DNA of 64,000 bases from K23-9 sp049680365 (GTDB lineage: Bacteria > Planctomycetota > Planctomycetia > Pirellulales > Pirellulaceae). The notes beneath the pieces were generated by a model. That model did not search any database, was not told the DNA's origin, and saw only the letters and a list, made by a program, of their open reading frames with translations. Made by a program: the position numbers and the translations under genes. The stretch lies in contig JBAUHQ010000191.1 of NCBI GenBank assembly GCA_049680365.1, forward strand, positions 5,310 to 69,309, written 5' to 3'. Positions 9,198-17,579 of the stretch are shown here, in pieces; the stretch's first letter is position 1; each line of letters starts with the position of its first letter.

Positions 9198-10412
9198 ATG
9201 AAAAGTTGCGTATTGGCCTACTCTGGCGGACTAGATACTTCAGTAATCCTTGGATGGCTCCAAGACCAAGGCTACGAAGTCCACTGTGTTTATGTCGATC
9301 TGGGACAGCCTGGCGAAGACCGTGCGGCAATCGAAAAGAAAGCTCATGATTGTGGTGCTGCGTCCTACCGTCGGATCGACGTCCGCGAAGAACTCTGTCG
9401 TGACTTTGCGTTTCCCGTTTTGGCATGGCAAGCAAAGTACGAACAGATCTATTTGCTGGGAACATCGATCGCACGGCCTTTGATCAGCAAAGTCTGCTTG
9501 GAAGTGGCGCGCGAAGTCGGCGCGACTGCTTATGCACACGGTGCGACAGGGAAGGGCAATGACCAATGTCGATTCCAGTTGGCTGCCGAAGCACTGGATC
9601 CCAAGGTCGAAATGATCGCTCCCTGGCGAATCAAAGAATTCCGTGAAGCGTTCCCGGGACGAACGGAATTGATCGCGTATTGCGAAAGCAAGAATATCCC
9701 GGTCAAAGCGTCTACTGCGAAACCGTACAGTAGCGACGAGAATGTCTTGCACATCAGTTACGAAGCAGGCGACTTGGAAGATCTGAACATTAATGGTGTC
9801 GAACTGGTCGATTTCGGCATGGGCGTTAGCCCTGAAGAAGCACCGGACGAATCCGAAAAGGTCACGATTGGTTTTCAGTCGGGTGTCCCCGTGACGTTGA
9901 ACGGTAAAAACGTCAGCCCGTTGGAAATGGTCCAGCAACTCAATGACATTGCCGGTCGCAATGGAGTTGGCCGCATCGACATGGTCGAGAACCGTTTCGT
10001 GGGAATGAAAAGTCGTGGTGTCTATGAGTCGCCAGGTATGACGGTGTTGTACGACGCGTTGATGAACATCGAACAACTGACGATGGACCGCGATTTGATT
10101 CACTTGCGTGATCGCATGGCTCCCGAAGTAGCCGAGATGGTGTACTACGGTTTTTGGTACACGCCAAAGATGGATTCATTGATGGCGTTTATTCGCGAAG
10201 CTCAAAAGCATACGACAGGTGAAGTCACTTTGAAGCTTTATAAAGGCAACATTAGCGTGGACTCGCGCAGCAGCGTTAACAGCTTGTACGATGCCGAGAT
10301 CGCGACGATGGAAGGCGGCGGATCGTACAACCAAGACGATGCCGAAGGCTTCCTACGCATTCACGGTTTGCCATGCCGCGTGCAAGGATCGGTGACGCCA
10401 CGAAAGTTCTAG
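9198..10412 (+). CDS. argG: argininosuccinate synthase
   Basis: Condenses citrulline and aspartate with ATP, the penultimate step of arginine synthesis. The ATP pyrophosphatase P-loop is SGGLDTS (residues 9-15). Other family blocks are VDLGQPGED, AHGATGKGNDQ (citrulline/ATP contacts) and VENRFVGMKSRGVYE. The length of 404 residues is normal. The gene stands alone on the plus strand, 180 bp from divergent larB, and argH is not nearby. I see no obvious ARG-box-like palindrome or attenuator upstream. Confidence 0.97.
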   Translation: MKSCVLAYSGGLDTSVILGWLQDQGYEVHCVYVDLGQPGEDRAAIEKKAHDCGAASYRRIDVREELCRDFAFPVLAWQAKYEQIYLLGTSIARPLISKVCLEVAREVGATAYAHGATGKGNDQCRFQLAAEALDPKVEMIAPWRIKEFREAFPGRTELIAYCESKNIPVKASTAKPYSSDENVLHISYEAGDLEDLNINGVELVDFGMGVSPEEAPDESEKVTIGFQSGVPVTLNGKNVSPLEMVQQLNDIAGRNGVGRIDMVENRFVGMKSRGVYESPGMTVLYDALMNIEQLTMDRDLIHLRDRMAPEVAEMVYYGFWYTPKMDSLMAFIREAQKHTTGEVTLKLYKGNISVDSRSSVNSLYDAEIATMEGGGSYNQDDAEGFLRIHGLPCRVQGSVTPRKF

Positions 10413-10536
10413 AGCAGCTATCGGGTTGTTGGTCGGCCTTCGATGCATAGCTTGCCGCTACGATCTGAATTACGGTGAATAGAACATGATTCGGTCGGTC
10501 TACATCCGTCGGAGACAAACGGCTACTTTGGCCGGC

Positions 10537-11463
10537 TCAATCCAGTGTGTCATCAGGCAGTGGTTCGCCGCCGCCTGGAGTCACTAGTGCATTGAAGACG
10601 GTGACCGAGGTTTCGTTGGGAAGGAAGTGTCCGCGGCCGTCCACGGTGGCCATTGCGACGCCGTCTTCCAGTAATTGTCCTGGGTCATCTTTGCGTGATC
10701 CGTTGATTTGTCCGGACATCTTTGCAAAGTTCAGGTCGACCGGTTCGGTCCACATGCCCGTGGTTACCGATGGGTTGCCTTCAATCACAAGCATGGTTTG
10801 TGTGGGCGAATCGATGATGTCCTGAGGGTTCATCGGTCCAGTTGGTGGAAACAGAGTGTTCGCGCCAACAACCAAGTAGTAGTCCGACTCCGGTGCCGAG
10901 AATCCTTGTTGTGCATCAGGATGACGAAACACAGCAGGCATCTGGTAGGCCGCCTGCATGTTGACTTCGGAAGTCCAGTCCTTGGTCAAATCAAATTGGG
11001 CATGCAGGTCATCTTCGTCCAAGTAGGGCAGGATCAGCACTCGCCACGACACGAGTGGTTTGCCAGACGCATCGGTCAAGGCAGGTGGTGGATAGGTCTT
11101 GTGTTCCGCTGCGTAGGCGTTCAGTGCGTCGGCAATCTTTTCCAGATTCCGCATCGATGCATTCCGCGTTCGATTCGACGAGAGACGCTGGACCGTTTGG
11201 CCACCAAAACGGAATACCGCAAAGACTAGGCAACCAAGTAAAACCAATACGACACTGGCCGCCACGATCCAAGCGAACGGCTTGGTCGCGCCCGATAGGT
11301 TGGCTTGGCTAGCTCCCGGTCGTTTGGCACCTAATCGCTTGGGGGCGAAACGTGGGATATCGATGGGCTTGCCACATGTCACGCACTCGCCGCTGCGACC
11401 AGAGTACTGGTCTTCGACTTGCGTTTGCGTGCGACAGTGTGGGCAGGTGAATAGAAAAGGCAT
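10537..11463 (-). CDS. DUF1559-type protein with N-terminal zinc ribbon
   Basis: 308 residues. Residues 8-32 form a zinc ribbon (CPHC ... CVTCG). A single transmembrane helix at about 67-88 follows. The outer part then shows the N-terminal pattern of DUF1559 proteins: SMRNLEKIADALNAYAAEHKTYPP, SWRVLILPYLDE. Its C-terminal third (about residues 250-290) has the DUF1559 end pattern, with DGVAMATVDGRGHFLP. This pseudopilin-like family is greatly expanded in planctomycetes, and its function is unknown. The gene is monocistronic, convergent with argG and divergent from dtd. Confidence 0.85.
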   Translation of the reverse strand: MPFLFTCPHCRTQTQVEDQYSGRSGECVTCGKPIDIPRFAPKRLGAKRPGASQANLSGATKPFAWIVAASVVLVLLGCLVFAVFRFGGQTVQRLSSNRTRNASMRNLEKIADALNAYAAEHKTYPPPALTDASGKPLVSWRVLILPYLDEDDLHAQFDLTKDWTSEVNMQAAYQMPAVFRHPDAQQGFSAPESDYYLVVGANTLFPPTGPMNPQDIIDSPTQTMLVIEGNPSVTTGMWTEPVDLNFAKMSGQINGSRKDDPGQLLEDGVAMATVDGRGHFLPNETSVTVFNALVTPGGGEPLPDDTLD

Positions 11464-11609
11464 GGACGGATTCGCGCGTAGGTTTCTTCGTCAGCCAAGA
11501 GATTCGTCCTGGCATGTTGCAATTGATCAGTCGGCTTGCCAGGTAAAGTCCCCGCTTACCACAATCGTTATCTATTCTATGCGATCCAAGGCTGATGTGG
11601 GAATGAACT

Positions 11610-12047
11610 GTGCGAACCGTATTGCAACGAGTGACGAGCGCCAAAGTTGAAGTGGCGGGTGAGGTGGTAGGGCAAATTGGCCACGGCTTGCTGGTCCTAC
11701 TGGGCGTTGGACACGGCGATTCGATCTCCGAAGTAAAGTGGCTGGCAGATAAAACCGCCGAGCTTCGTATCTTTGAAGACGACGCAGGGAAAATGAATCG
11801 CTCGGTGTTGGACGTCGAGGGTTCAGCACTGGTAGTCAGTCAGTTCACCTTGCTGGGCGATTGCCGCAAAGGCCGTCGGCCTGCGTTCACCGCTGCCGCA
11901 GAGCCAACGCTGGCAAATGAGTTGTACCTAAAGTACTGCGACCTGCTTGGTGAGCGGGGCGTGCCGATCCAACGAGGCATCTTTGCGGCAGATATGCAAG
12001 TATCATTGGTCAACGATGGTCCCGTAACAATGGTGATCGATCGCTAA
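11610..12047 (+). CDS. dtd: D-aminoacyl-tRNA deacylase
   Basis: Hydrolyses D-amino acids, and glycine mischarged on tRNA-Ala, from tRNA. It is 145 residues, the family norm. The two family signatures that form the active site across the dimer are present: SQFTL (residues 77-81) and the C-terminal NDGPVT (135-140, the Gly-cisPro-type motif). It starts with GTG at 11610, immediately downstream of a GGGAATGA stretch, and no in-frame ATG lies nearby. It is a single gene between a divergent DUF1559 protein and a convergent membrane protein. Confidence 0.95.
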   Translation: MRTVLQRVTSAKVEVAGEVVGQIGHGLLVLLGVGHGDSISEVKWLADKTAELRIFEDDAGKMNRSVLDVEGSALVVSQFTLLGDCRKGRRPAFTAAAEPTLANELYLKYCDLLGERGVPIQRGIFAADMQVSLVNDGPVTMVIDR

Positions 12048-12096
12048 ACTTGTCGTTGCTGCGACGCAGTGCGGCGGAGTGCAACATGAACCGTTG

Positions 12097-12819
12097 CTAC
12101 TTTAACCACTTCTGCCAAGGCAGTTCTTGCGGTGCTGGCTGAGCAATGTGCGGATCGTCAAAGCGAGTGTGCTCGCGAATACGATCACTCAAATCGTGAT
12201 CGCCCCATGCCAAGTAGGCGAGCACGATGACTTGGGCATAGACCATTAAGTTTGAAAATTGATTATTGCCAAACAGCTTCAACGCCGAGCCGAATGACTT
12301 CTTCGCGCGGAAACGCAAGAAGCCAAATTCGATGGCCCAGATTTCGTCCAAGATTAAATGCACCATAAAGCCGATGACGATGGCAGCTGTCTTGAAGAGG
12401 CGGATTGATTCCTCCGGACACGGCATCACCAAATAAGCAGCCAGTCCTGCCAACGCCGCTGCAGGTATGCTGTGCCACATTCCGCGGTGGACAGTGAAGC
12501 GTCGGAAAAATTCGACGACTACAAATCGGATGCCGATATAGATTAGCATCGTCGCCAACACCATCGACTCATGCGACAGCTGCATTTCACGAAAACGATC
12601 GAGCATCAAGATCGGAACCACTGCGGACGCGAACATGCTGGTTTCGCGCAGCGGAATTCCTGAGTCACTATCCAAGTCAGGCAACATGCCAGCGACACTG
12701 CATAGACCTCCCGCCAAGATGCCTGTCTCGATCGACATGCCTTGCTGCGTCACGCCCCAGTATCCGTATGCGATACCGACCAGCGTGCTACCGGTAATGT
12801 GGGTTTTGAAATCAGCCAC
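12097..12819 (-). CDS. YdjM-type membrane-bound metal-dependent hydrolase (DUF457)
   Basis: 240 residues with several membrane helices. The family pattern is visible: TH at residues 6-7, MLPDLDSD (about 45-52), HRGMWHS (about 115-121), and GFMVHLILDEIW. The His/Asp residues are expected to bind a metal at the membrane. The LexA-regulated E. coli YdjM is the name-giving member; its substrate is unknown. The gene converges with dtd, 49 bp apart, and is divergent from the cvpA-like gene. Confidence 0.8.
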   Translation of the reverse strand: MADFKTHITGSTLVGIAYGYWGVTQQGMSIETGILAGGLCSVAGMLPDLDSDSGIPLRETSMFASAVVPILMLDRFREMQLSHESMVLATMLIYIGIRFVVVEFFRRFTVHRGMWHSIPAAALAGLAAYLVMPCPEESIRLFKTAAIVIGFMVHLILDEIWAIEFGFLRFRAKKSFGSALKLFGNNQFSNLMVYAQVIVLAYLAWGDHDLSDRIREHTRFDDPHIAQPAPQELPWQKWLK

Positions 12820-13045
12820 GAAGGGTGGGGAAGGGTGGTGCGATTTTTTTCGTGGCCCTAACTAGGCGCCACGCAAGTCTAGGGAATAAGGAATATTGGT
12901 GTTCCCCGCCAAGACGAATCGATCTTCGTCGCAGCAGGCTTGGTCGCTATACTCGCGCACGAGCCGTGTTGTTTCGCGGTGATAGCTAGCAAAACGAATG
13001 TCGTTTTGGTGGCTCAACTGATCCACTTTGCATGGAAGCGATCTG

Positions 13046-13858
13046 GTGGAGATATACGACATCATCATGTTGGTCATCATTGTTGGTGCGGCTCTTTTCG
13101 GGGCCGTCAAAGGCTTTGCATGGCAACTAGCGTCAATCGCGTCGATCGTAGTCAGTTACATCGTCGCATTTCGGTTTCGTGAGCCGTTTAGCCAGTCGAT
13201 CCACGCCGATCCGCCTTGGAATCGGTTCTTGGCCATGTTGATCCTGTTCATCGGGACATCATTGGTGATTTGGGTCGTTTTCCGAATGGTCAGCAGCTCG
13301 ATCGACCGGATGAAATTGCGAGAATTTGACCGCCAAATTGGATTCCTTTTCGGTGCTATCAAAGGCTTCCTGTACGCCACTTTGATCACGCTGTTCGCTG
13401 TCACACTGACAGGCCAAACGGTCCGCGAAAAGATCGTTGCTAGCAAAAGCGGTCACTTCATCGCGAAGGTGCTCGACCGCAGCGATTCGGTGATCCCAGA
13501 GGAGATTCACTACGTCCTGCGCCCGTATTTAGAGAAGTTCGACGAGCAGTTCGCAGAGACTCAAAATTCGATCAATTCAGGCTATTCGGACCCGCGTGAA
13601 ACGGGCTCGGGCGGACTGTTTTCTTGGCCCCGTTCCGGCTCCAACATCGCATCCAATCAAGCTTCCGCACCAGCGTCCAATCCGGCTCCGCAAACAGTCG
13701 ATTCGTTTTGGAATCGTCTGCCTGGTCAAGCGGGTGCACCGGCCGCCAACACGGCTTCCGCACAAGGCTGGGGCAACGGTCAACAGGCCGTTCAGAACGC
13801 GAATCAATCCACAAACCATCCCGCGACAACAGCCGCGCCAGGATTCTGGCAACGGTAA
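13046..13858 (+). CDS. CvpA family membrane protein
   Basis: The N-terminal ~165 residues match the CvpA family: start IYDIIMLVIIVGAALFGAVKG, then four membrane helices with the RxxGxxFGxxKG-like element RQIGFLFGAIKGFLYA. Relatives are needed for colicin V production and envelope homeostasis. The C-terminal ~100 residues are low complexity, rich in Asn, Ala, Gln, Pro and Ser, and probably disordered. I chose GTG at 13046 because GGAAGCG lies about 7 nt upstream and the resulting start matches the family. TTG at 13028 is the alternative. Confidence 0.82.
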   Translation: MEIYDIIMLVIIVGAALFGAVKGFAWQLASIASIVVSYIVAFRFREPFSQSIHADPPWNRFLAMLILFIGTSLVIWVVFRMVSSSIDRMKLREFDRQIGFLFGAIKGFLYATLITLFAVTLTGQTVREKIVASKSGHFIAKVLDRSDSVIPEEIHYVLRPYLEKFDEQFAETQNSINSGYSDPRETGSGGLFSWPRSGSNIASNQASAPASNPAPQTVDSFWNRLPGQAGAPAANTASAQGWGNGQQAVQNANQSTNHPATTAAPGFWQR

Positions 13859-13965
13859 TTTCGATGGCAATCGGGGCAAGAGTTTTGCTAGCAGCAGTGC
13901 ACAGCAAGTAATCCGCAGCAGTGAAAGCACGAAACGCGTCAAATACGGGGTTTTCTGTACCTCTA

Positions 13966-13993
13966 ATACAACATAAGAGGCATTATCGGACGT
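13966..13993. other. dif-like site candidate (XerC/XerD arms)
   Basis: The 28-mer reads ATACAACATAA, then GAGGCA, then TTATCGGACGT. On the complementary strand the E. coli dif has ATTTAACATAA, a six-base spacer, then TTATGCGCACC. The XerD-side arm matches 9 of 11 and the inner TTAT of the other arm is kept, with the correct 6-base spacer. The XerC arm is otherwise poor. Low confidence, from the pattern only. Confidence 0.25.
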
Positions 13994-14179
13994 TGGAAAA
14001 GGGTTCAAAACGCCCCGTTCACGTGCCATTTCCTCTCGGCAGTTCTCTGGCTGCGATCGGTTTGGCATCAATCTCAGCATCGTAAGCGACGTTCAATTCG
14101 TGATCGTCCGTGATCACCCGGACGGTCGCAGTCAACGCGAAAGCTTCGCTTTCATACAAGGCATCTGGCATCGACAAAT

Positions 14180-14221
14180 GGTTGTCGACAACCAAGCAAA
14201 TTTGATCGGTTGTCGACAACC
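14180..14221. repeat. two identical palindromes GGTTGTCGACAACC
   Basis: Perfect 14-bp palindromes at 14180-14193 and 14208-14221, 28 bp centre to centre, sharing two more bases (AA) on the right side. The symmetry and duplication suggest binding sites for a dimeric regulator. No promoter could be paired with them; the nearest gene downstream is the phosphatase, 440 bp away. Confidence 0.6.
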
Positions 14222-14239
14222 AAAGTTGCCCTTCGCGAA

Positions 14240-14405
14240 GCGTCAGAAATTCGAATTCAGAAACGAAAATGGAACGCGTGAAACCGATTTTGAATTTGAA
14301 ATTTTGAATTTCCAAATTGCAGCGATTTGCTCTGCTGAAAAATCGATTTTGAGAATTCAATTTGCGATTTTGAAATTCAATAATCGCGAAAATTCGAATT
14401 TCAAT
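14240..14405. repeat. AT-rich patch of interleaved GAATTC / TTGAAATTC words
   Basis: A markedly AT-rich block in otherwise GC-balanced DNA. It is composed of repeated and inverted versions of TTGAAATTC and GAATTTCAA with two GAATTC and several TTCGAA words. No reading frame here looks like protein. Confidence 0.6.
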
Positions 14406-14663
14406 CGGGGCGGAGATTTTCCGGTTATGCAGGCTGGTCGTGCAGCGATTGACCGTTGGCCTGCCCAGCGAACGGGCGTCTTGTATGGATCAACTGGTGT
14501 TCTGGTTGACCCTCCGACGTCGCTCAAGTTGACTAAAATTGAGACCTGGAAATCAGCATTCGCTTCGCGAGGCACCGGATCGAACCAGAGCATGAATTGG
14601 CGTGTCTGAATTGACTTGTTTGGATGAAGACAACCACACCAGTCTTGGGAATGAAAATCGGCG

Positions 14664-15350
14664 ATGGGACAATACGCAATCGGAGATGTGCACGGGTGTT
14701 TGACTGCCTTGGAAACCTTAATCGATTTCGTCAATCCGTCGCCCAGTGATTTGCTGGTGATGTTGGGCGATTATGTTGATCGTGGACCCGATTCAAGCGG
14801 CGTGCTGCAGTGGTTGATCGATCAGTCGCCCCGCCGTAATCTGGTTTGTCTGAAAGGCAATCATGAGATCATGATGTTGGATGCAAGACGCGACATGACG
14901 AGCCGGGTCCGTTGGGGACAACATGGTGGCGGCGAGACTTGGGATTCTTACGATGAAGAGTCCAGTGATGAAGGCTTGGCGATCGTGCCGGATGAGCATT
15001 GGGAATTTCTGGACAGCTTGCGTTCTTATCACGAGACCGAGACGCATGTGTTTGTGCATGCCGCTGCCTACGGTGACATTCCCATGAGCGAACAGCCTGA
15101 GTTTGTTTTGTATTGGGAACGGTTTGGAATGATCTCAGCACGCGAAGACGGCAAGATCGTTGTGTGTGGACACACAAGACAAACCAGCGGTGTCCCAAGA
15201 CGAAACGAACACGCGATTTGCATTGACACGAATGCGTGTCGGGGTGGATGGCTTACGTGCCTGGATGTTGAATCAGGTCGCTACCATCAAGCCAACGAAC
15301 GCCAGGAAACTCGCAGCGGTTGGGTTGATGAGTTGGATACCGAGTATTGA
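14664..15350 (+). CDS. metallophosphoesterase, PPP-type serine/threonine phosphatase
   Basis: 228 residues. It has the full two-metal phosphoesterase signature: GDVHG (7-11), GDYVDRGPDSS (about 35-45), GNHE (about 66-69), a His in VHAAAY, and VVCGHT with a late His. This is the PrpA/PrpB/Ppp1-like group of bacterial protein phosphatases, so it probably removes phosphate from Ser/Thr or Tyr residues. A Ser/Thr kinase gene lies about 2 kb downstream on the other strand and could be its opponent, which is inference only. Confidence 0.88.
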   Translation: MGQYAIGDVHGCLTALETLIDFVNPSPSDLLVMLGDYVDRGPDSSGVLQWLIDQSPRRNLVCLKGNHEIMMLDARRDMTSRVRWGQHGGGETWDSYDEESSDEGLAIVPDEHWEFLDSLRSYHETETHVFVHAAAYGDIPMSEQPEFVLYWERFGMISAREDGKIVVCGHTRQTSGVPRRNEHAICIDTNACRGGWLTCLDVESGRYHQANERQETRSGWVDELDTEY

Positions 15351-15363
15351 AAATCGAATACTC

Positions 15364-15373
15364 CCCTGCCCTG
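15364..15373. repeat. CCCTGCCCTG, intergenic
   Basis: Copy just downstream of the phosphatase stop, on the plus strand as CCCTGCCCTG. Confidence 0.85.
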
Positions 15374-15457
15374 CTCCGCTGATCCATTCACCACATCTAG
15401 TCAGCCATTAACGCTAGCCACGAGGCTTTGCAAACGTTGCACTCTCTTCCTAGCGAC

Positions 15458-15489
15458 ACAATGCGCTGGCAGCACAATGCGCAGGCAGC
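15458..15489. repeat. 2 x 16-bp tandem repeat
   Basis: Two adjacent 16-mers (ACAATGCGCTGGCAGC and the same with one change) between the phosphatase and accA stops. Probably slippage; no function evident. Confidence 0.6.
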
Positions 15490-15518
15490 ACTCTGTCGCG
15501 GGCGTCGGAGCAGGATTG

Positions 15519-16484
15519 TTACGACGCGTCTTCTAAGAAGACACCGATGCGGCGGAATTTGTCGTATCGATCGTTGACTAATTCATCGGACGTTTTTTGT
15601 TCCAACTCCGTCAGTGTCCGCGACAGATACGTCTTCAATCGTGACGCCATTTGATGGTGGTCTCGATGAGCGCCACCGAGAGGTTCTTCTAACACGTCGT
15701 CGACAACGTTCAGTCGTAGTAGATCTTTACTGGTAAAGCGTAGTGCCGCAGCGGCTTTGGGAGCATGCTCGTGGCTCTTCCACAGAATGCCTGCACAACC
15801 TTCGGGACTGATAACGCTGTAGTAAGCATGCTGGAGCATCGCAACTCGGTCGCCCAAGCCAATTCCCAACGCACCGCCCGATCCGCCTTCGCCGATCACG
15901 ACGCAGATCACCGGCGTCTTCAAGCGGCTCATCATGAACATGCTTTCGGCAATCACTTGAGCCTGCCCACGTTCTTCTGCGCCGATGCCCGGATACGCAC
16001 CTGGCGTGTCGATAAAACAAATCAACGGCAATCGATACTTCTCAGCCAATCGCATTTTGATCATCGCTTTGCGATAGCCTTCGGGGTGTGCACAACCGAA
16101 GTGACATGCAGCGCGTTCTTTGTAGGTGCGACCTTTCTGATGTCCCAGCACCATGACTTTGAAGCGATCAAGTTTGGCAAAGCCCGACAGCATCGCACGG
16201 TCGTCACCAAAGTGCTTGTCACCGTGCAGTTCAACGAATTCGTCAAACGCCAAGTTCAGATAGTCGCGTGTGTAAGGTCGGTTCTTGTGTCGCGCGACTT
16301 GCACCGTTTGCCAAGCGTCAAGCGAACCGTAAACACTGCGCAATTGATTGACCAATTGCATTCGCAGTTCTCGGATTTCGTCTTCGATGGCGTCCGTACG
16401 ATCGGTCTGTCGTTCCAACGCGGCGATGCGCGATTCCAGATCTGCGATCTCGATCTCGAACTCAAGTCCTGGTCCAGCACTCAT
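15519..16484 (-). CDS. accA: acetyl-CoA carboxylase carboxyltransferase subunit alpha
   Basis: With AccD it transfers the carboxyl group from biotin to acetyl-CoA, the committed step of fatty acid synthesis. Its 321 residues include the N-terminal coiled segment (LESRIAALER), HKGRTYKER-like GHQKGRTYKER, FIDTPGAYPGIGAEERGQ, IGEGGSGGALGIG, and YSVISPEGCAGILWK. The crotonase-fold oxyanion-hole glycines are present. The ATG lies 15 bp after the kinase stop, so the two genes are probably one transcript. accD is not in the window. Confidence 0.96.
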   Translation of the reverse strand: MSAGPGLEFEIEIADLESRIAALERQTDRTDAIEDEIRELRMQLVNQLRSVYGSLDAWQTVQVARHKNRPYTRDYLNLAFDEFVELHGDKHFGDDRAMLSGFAKLDRFKVMVLGHQKGRTYKERAACHFGCAHPEGYRKAMIKMRLAEKYRLPLICFIDTPGAYPGIGAEERGQAQVIAESMFMMSRLKTPVICVVIGEGGSGGALGIGLGDRVAMLQHAYYSVISPEGCAGILWKSHEHAPKAAAALRFTSKDLLRLNVVDDVLEEPLGGAHRDHHQMASRLKTYLSRTLTELEQKTSDELVNDRYDKFRRIGVFLEDAS

Positions 16485-16499
16485 GCTTTATTCCTACTT

Positions 16500-17471
16500 C
16501 TACTCTTGGTCGTCAGCACCAGGTGCTTGCGGTTTGATGAACATGTCGTCTGCACCCTTGATGCCAACGTTGTGATCAAACACGCTGATTTCGGGTTTGC
16601 GAGGCCGTTTGTTGAAGATCTCGATGGTGCGGAACACTTTCAGGAATTCCCACATCGTGGGCACAATCTTTTTTGGTTGCCCTGGCAATTGAAGGCGATC
16701 CTCGGGCCGCTTGGCCATCATGCTTTTGACCAAGTTGGCAAAGTCTTTAGTGACATTGTCGTTATGGACAATTGGGCTTGGGATCGACGAAGAGAGGTGA
16801 CGATTCAGCAGGTCATTGGGTGTGTCGCCTGTGTACGGTGGTTTGCCAGTGCACAGTTCGTACAAGACACAGCCAAATGCGTAGATGTCCGTGCGCTCGT
16901 CGCAAACTTTTCGTCGGATTTGTTCGGGTGCCATGTAGCTTCGCGTGCCACGAGCCATCTTGGAACTGTGAAACATTTTGGCCAAACCTGTCTTTTTCTT
17001 TTCGCTGATCGTAAAATCGATTAGCTTGACGACACCTTCACGGCTGACCAAGAAATTGTCCGGCTTGATGTCCAAGTGGATGAAGTTCTTGGTGTGCATG
17101 TAATACAAGCCTTCAGCCGCTTGTTCGACGATTTTGTCCAACATGAAGGCCAGCGAGTCGGGGCCGCGCCGCAACGCCTGCTTCATGTTCAATTCGCTGA
17201 ACAATTCCATGACCAAAAACAGCTGGCCCCCCTCTTCACGCATCTCATGCACTTTAATGATGCGCGGGCTGACCAAATCTTTGGCAACGTTGTACTCGTG
17301 TTTTAGTGCAGCGACTTCGGACTTGTCGCCCATGCTGTTTTGCTTCAAAATCTTCAGCGCGAACCGATCGCCCGTGTTCTCCTCGATCGCTTCCCAAACG
17401 TCTGCGGTACTGCCGCTACGAATCAGACGAGCAAGCCGGTAGGGCCCCAGGAAGTCACGTGATTTGGTCAT
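16500..17471 (-). CDS. cytoplasmic serine/threonine protein kinase
   Basis: 323 residues forming one Hanks-type kinase domain without a transmembrane segment or sensor domain. The ATP lysine is K40 (FALKIL), the catalytic loop is HLDIKPDN (132-139), and MAPEQIR and DIYAFGCVLYEL are present. Two departures are visible: the metal-binding DFG is DFT (152-154), and the glycine loop is RSGSTADVW instead of GxGxxGxV. The catalytic Lys, Asp and Asn remain, so activity is possible but may be altered. It lies directly upstream of accA, and the 15-bp gap suggests co-expression. Confidence 0.88.
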   Translation of the reverse strand: MTKSRDFLGPYRLARLIRSGSTADVWEAIEENTGDRFALKILKQNSMGDKSEVAALKHEYNVAKDLVSPRIIKVHEMREEGGQLFLVMELFSELNMKQALRRGPDSLAFMLDKIVEQAAEGLYYMHTKNFIHLDIKPDNFLVSREGVVKLIDFTISEKKKTGLAKMFHSSKMARGTRSYMAPEQIRRKVCDERTDIYAFGCVLYELCTGKPPYTGDTPNDLLNRHLSSSIPSPIVHNDNVTKDFANLVKSMMAKRPEDRLQLPGQPKKIVPTMWEFLKVFRTIEIFNKRPRKPEISVFDHNVGIKGADDMFIKPQAPGADDQE

Positions 17472-17579
17472 CAGTCGATTCGATGCTGGCAGGAGGAAAT
17501 GGCACAGACGCTATGATAGTTGGGTGGACTGCCTACCGGGAACCCGGTAGCTGGGCGAGTCCTTTCAATGAATTTGCTG

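Larger units (their letters stand above)
13859..14663. other. 805-bp gene-free stretch with AT-rich patch and palindromes
   Basis: No credible gene in any frame; the open frames here have composition driven by the AT patch. It contains, in order, a dif-like 28-mer (13966-13993), two identical 14-bp palindromes (14180 and 14208), and an AT-rich patch (about 14240-14405) built from GAATTC/TTGAAATT-like words. An ordinary-composition segment then leads to the phosphatase gene. See the separate entries. Confidence 0.7.

Noticed and set aside
14019..14734. open frames in the AT-rich gene-free region
   Set aside because: Composition follows the AT word block, no family is recognised, no ribosome site is present, and frames on both strands overlap.
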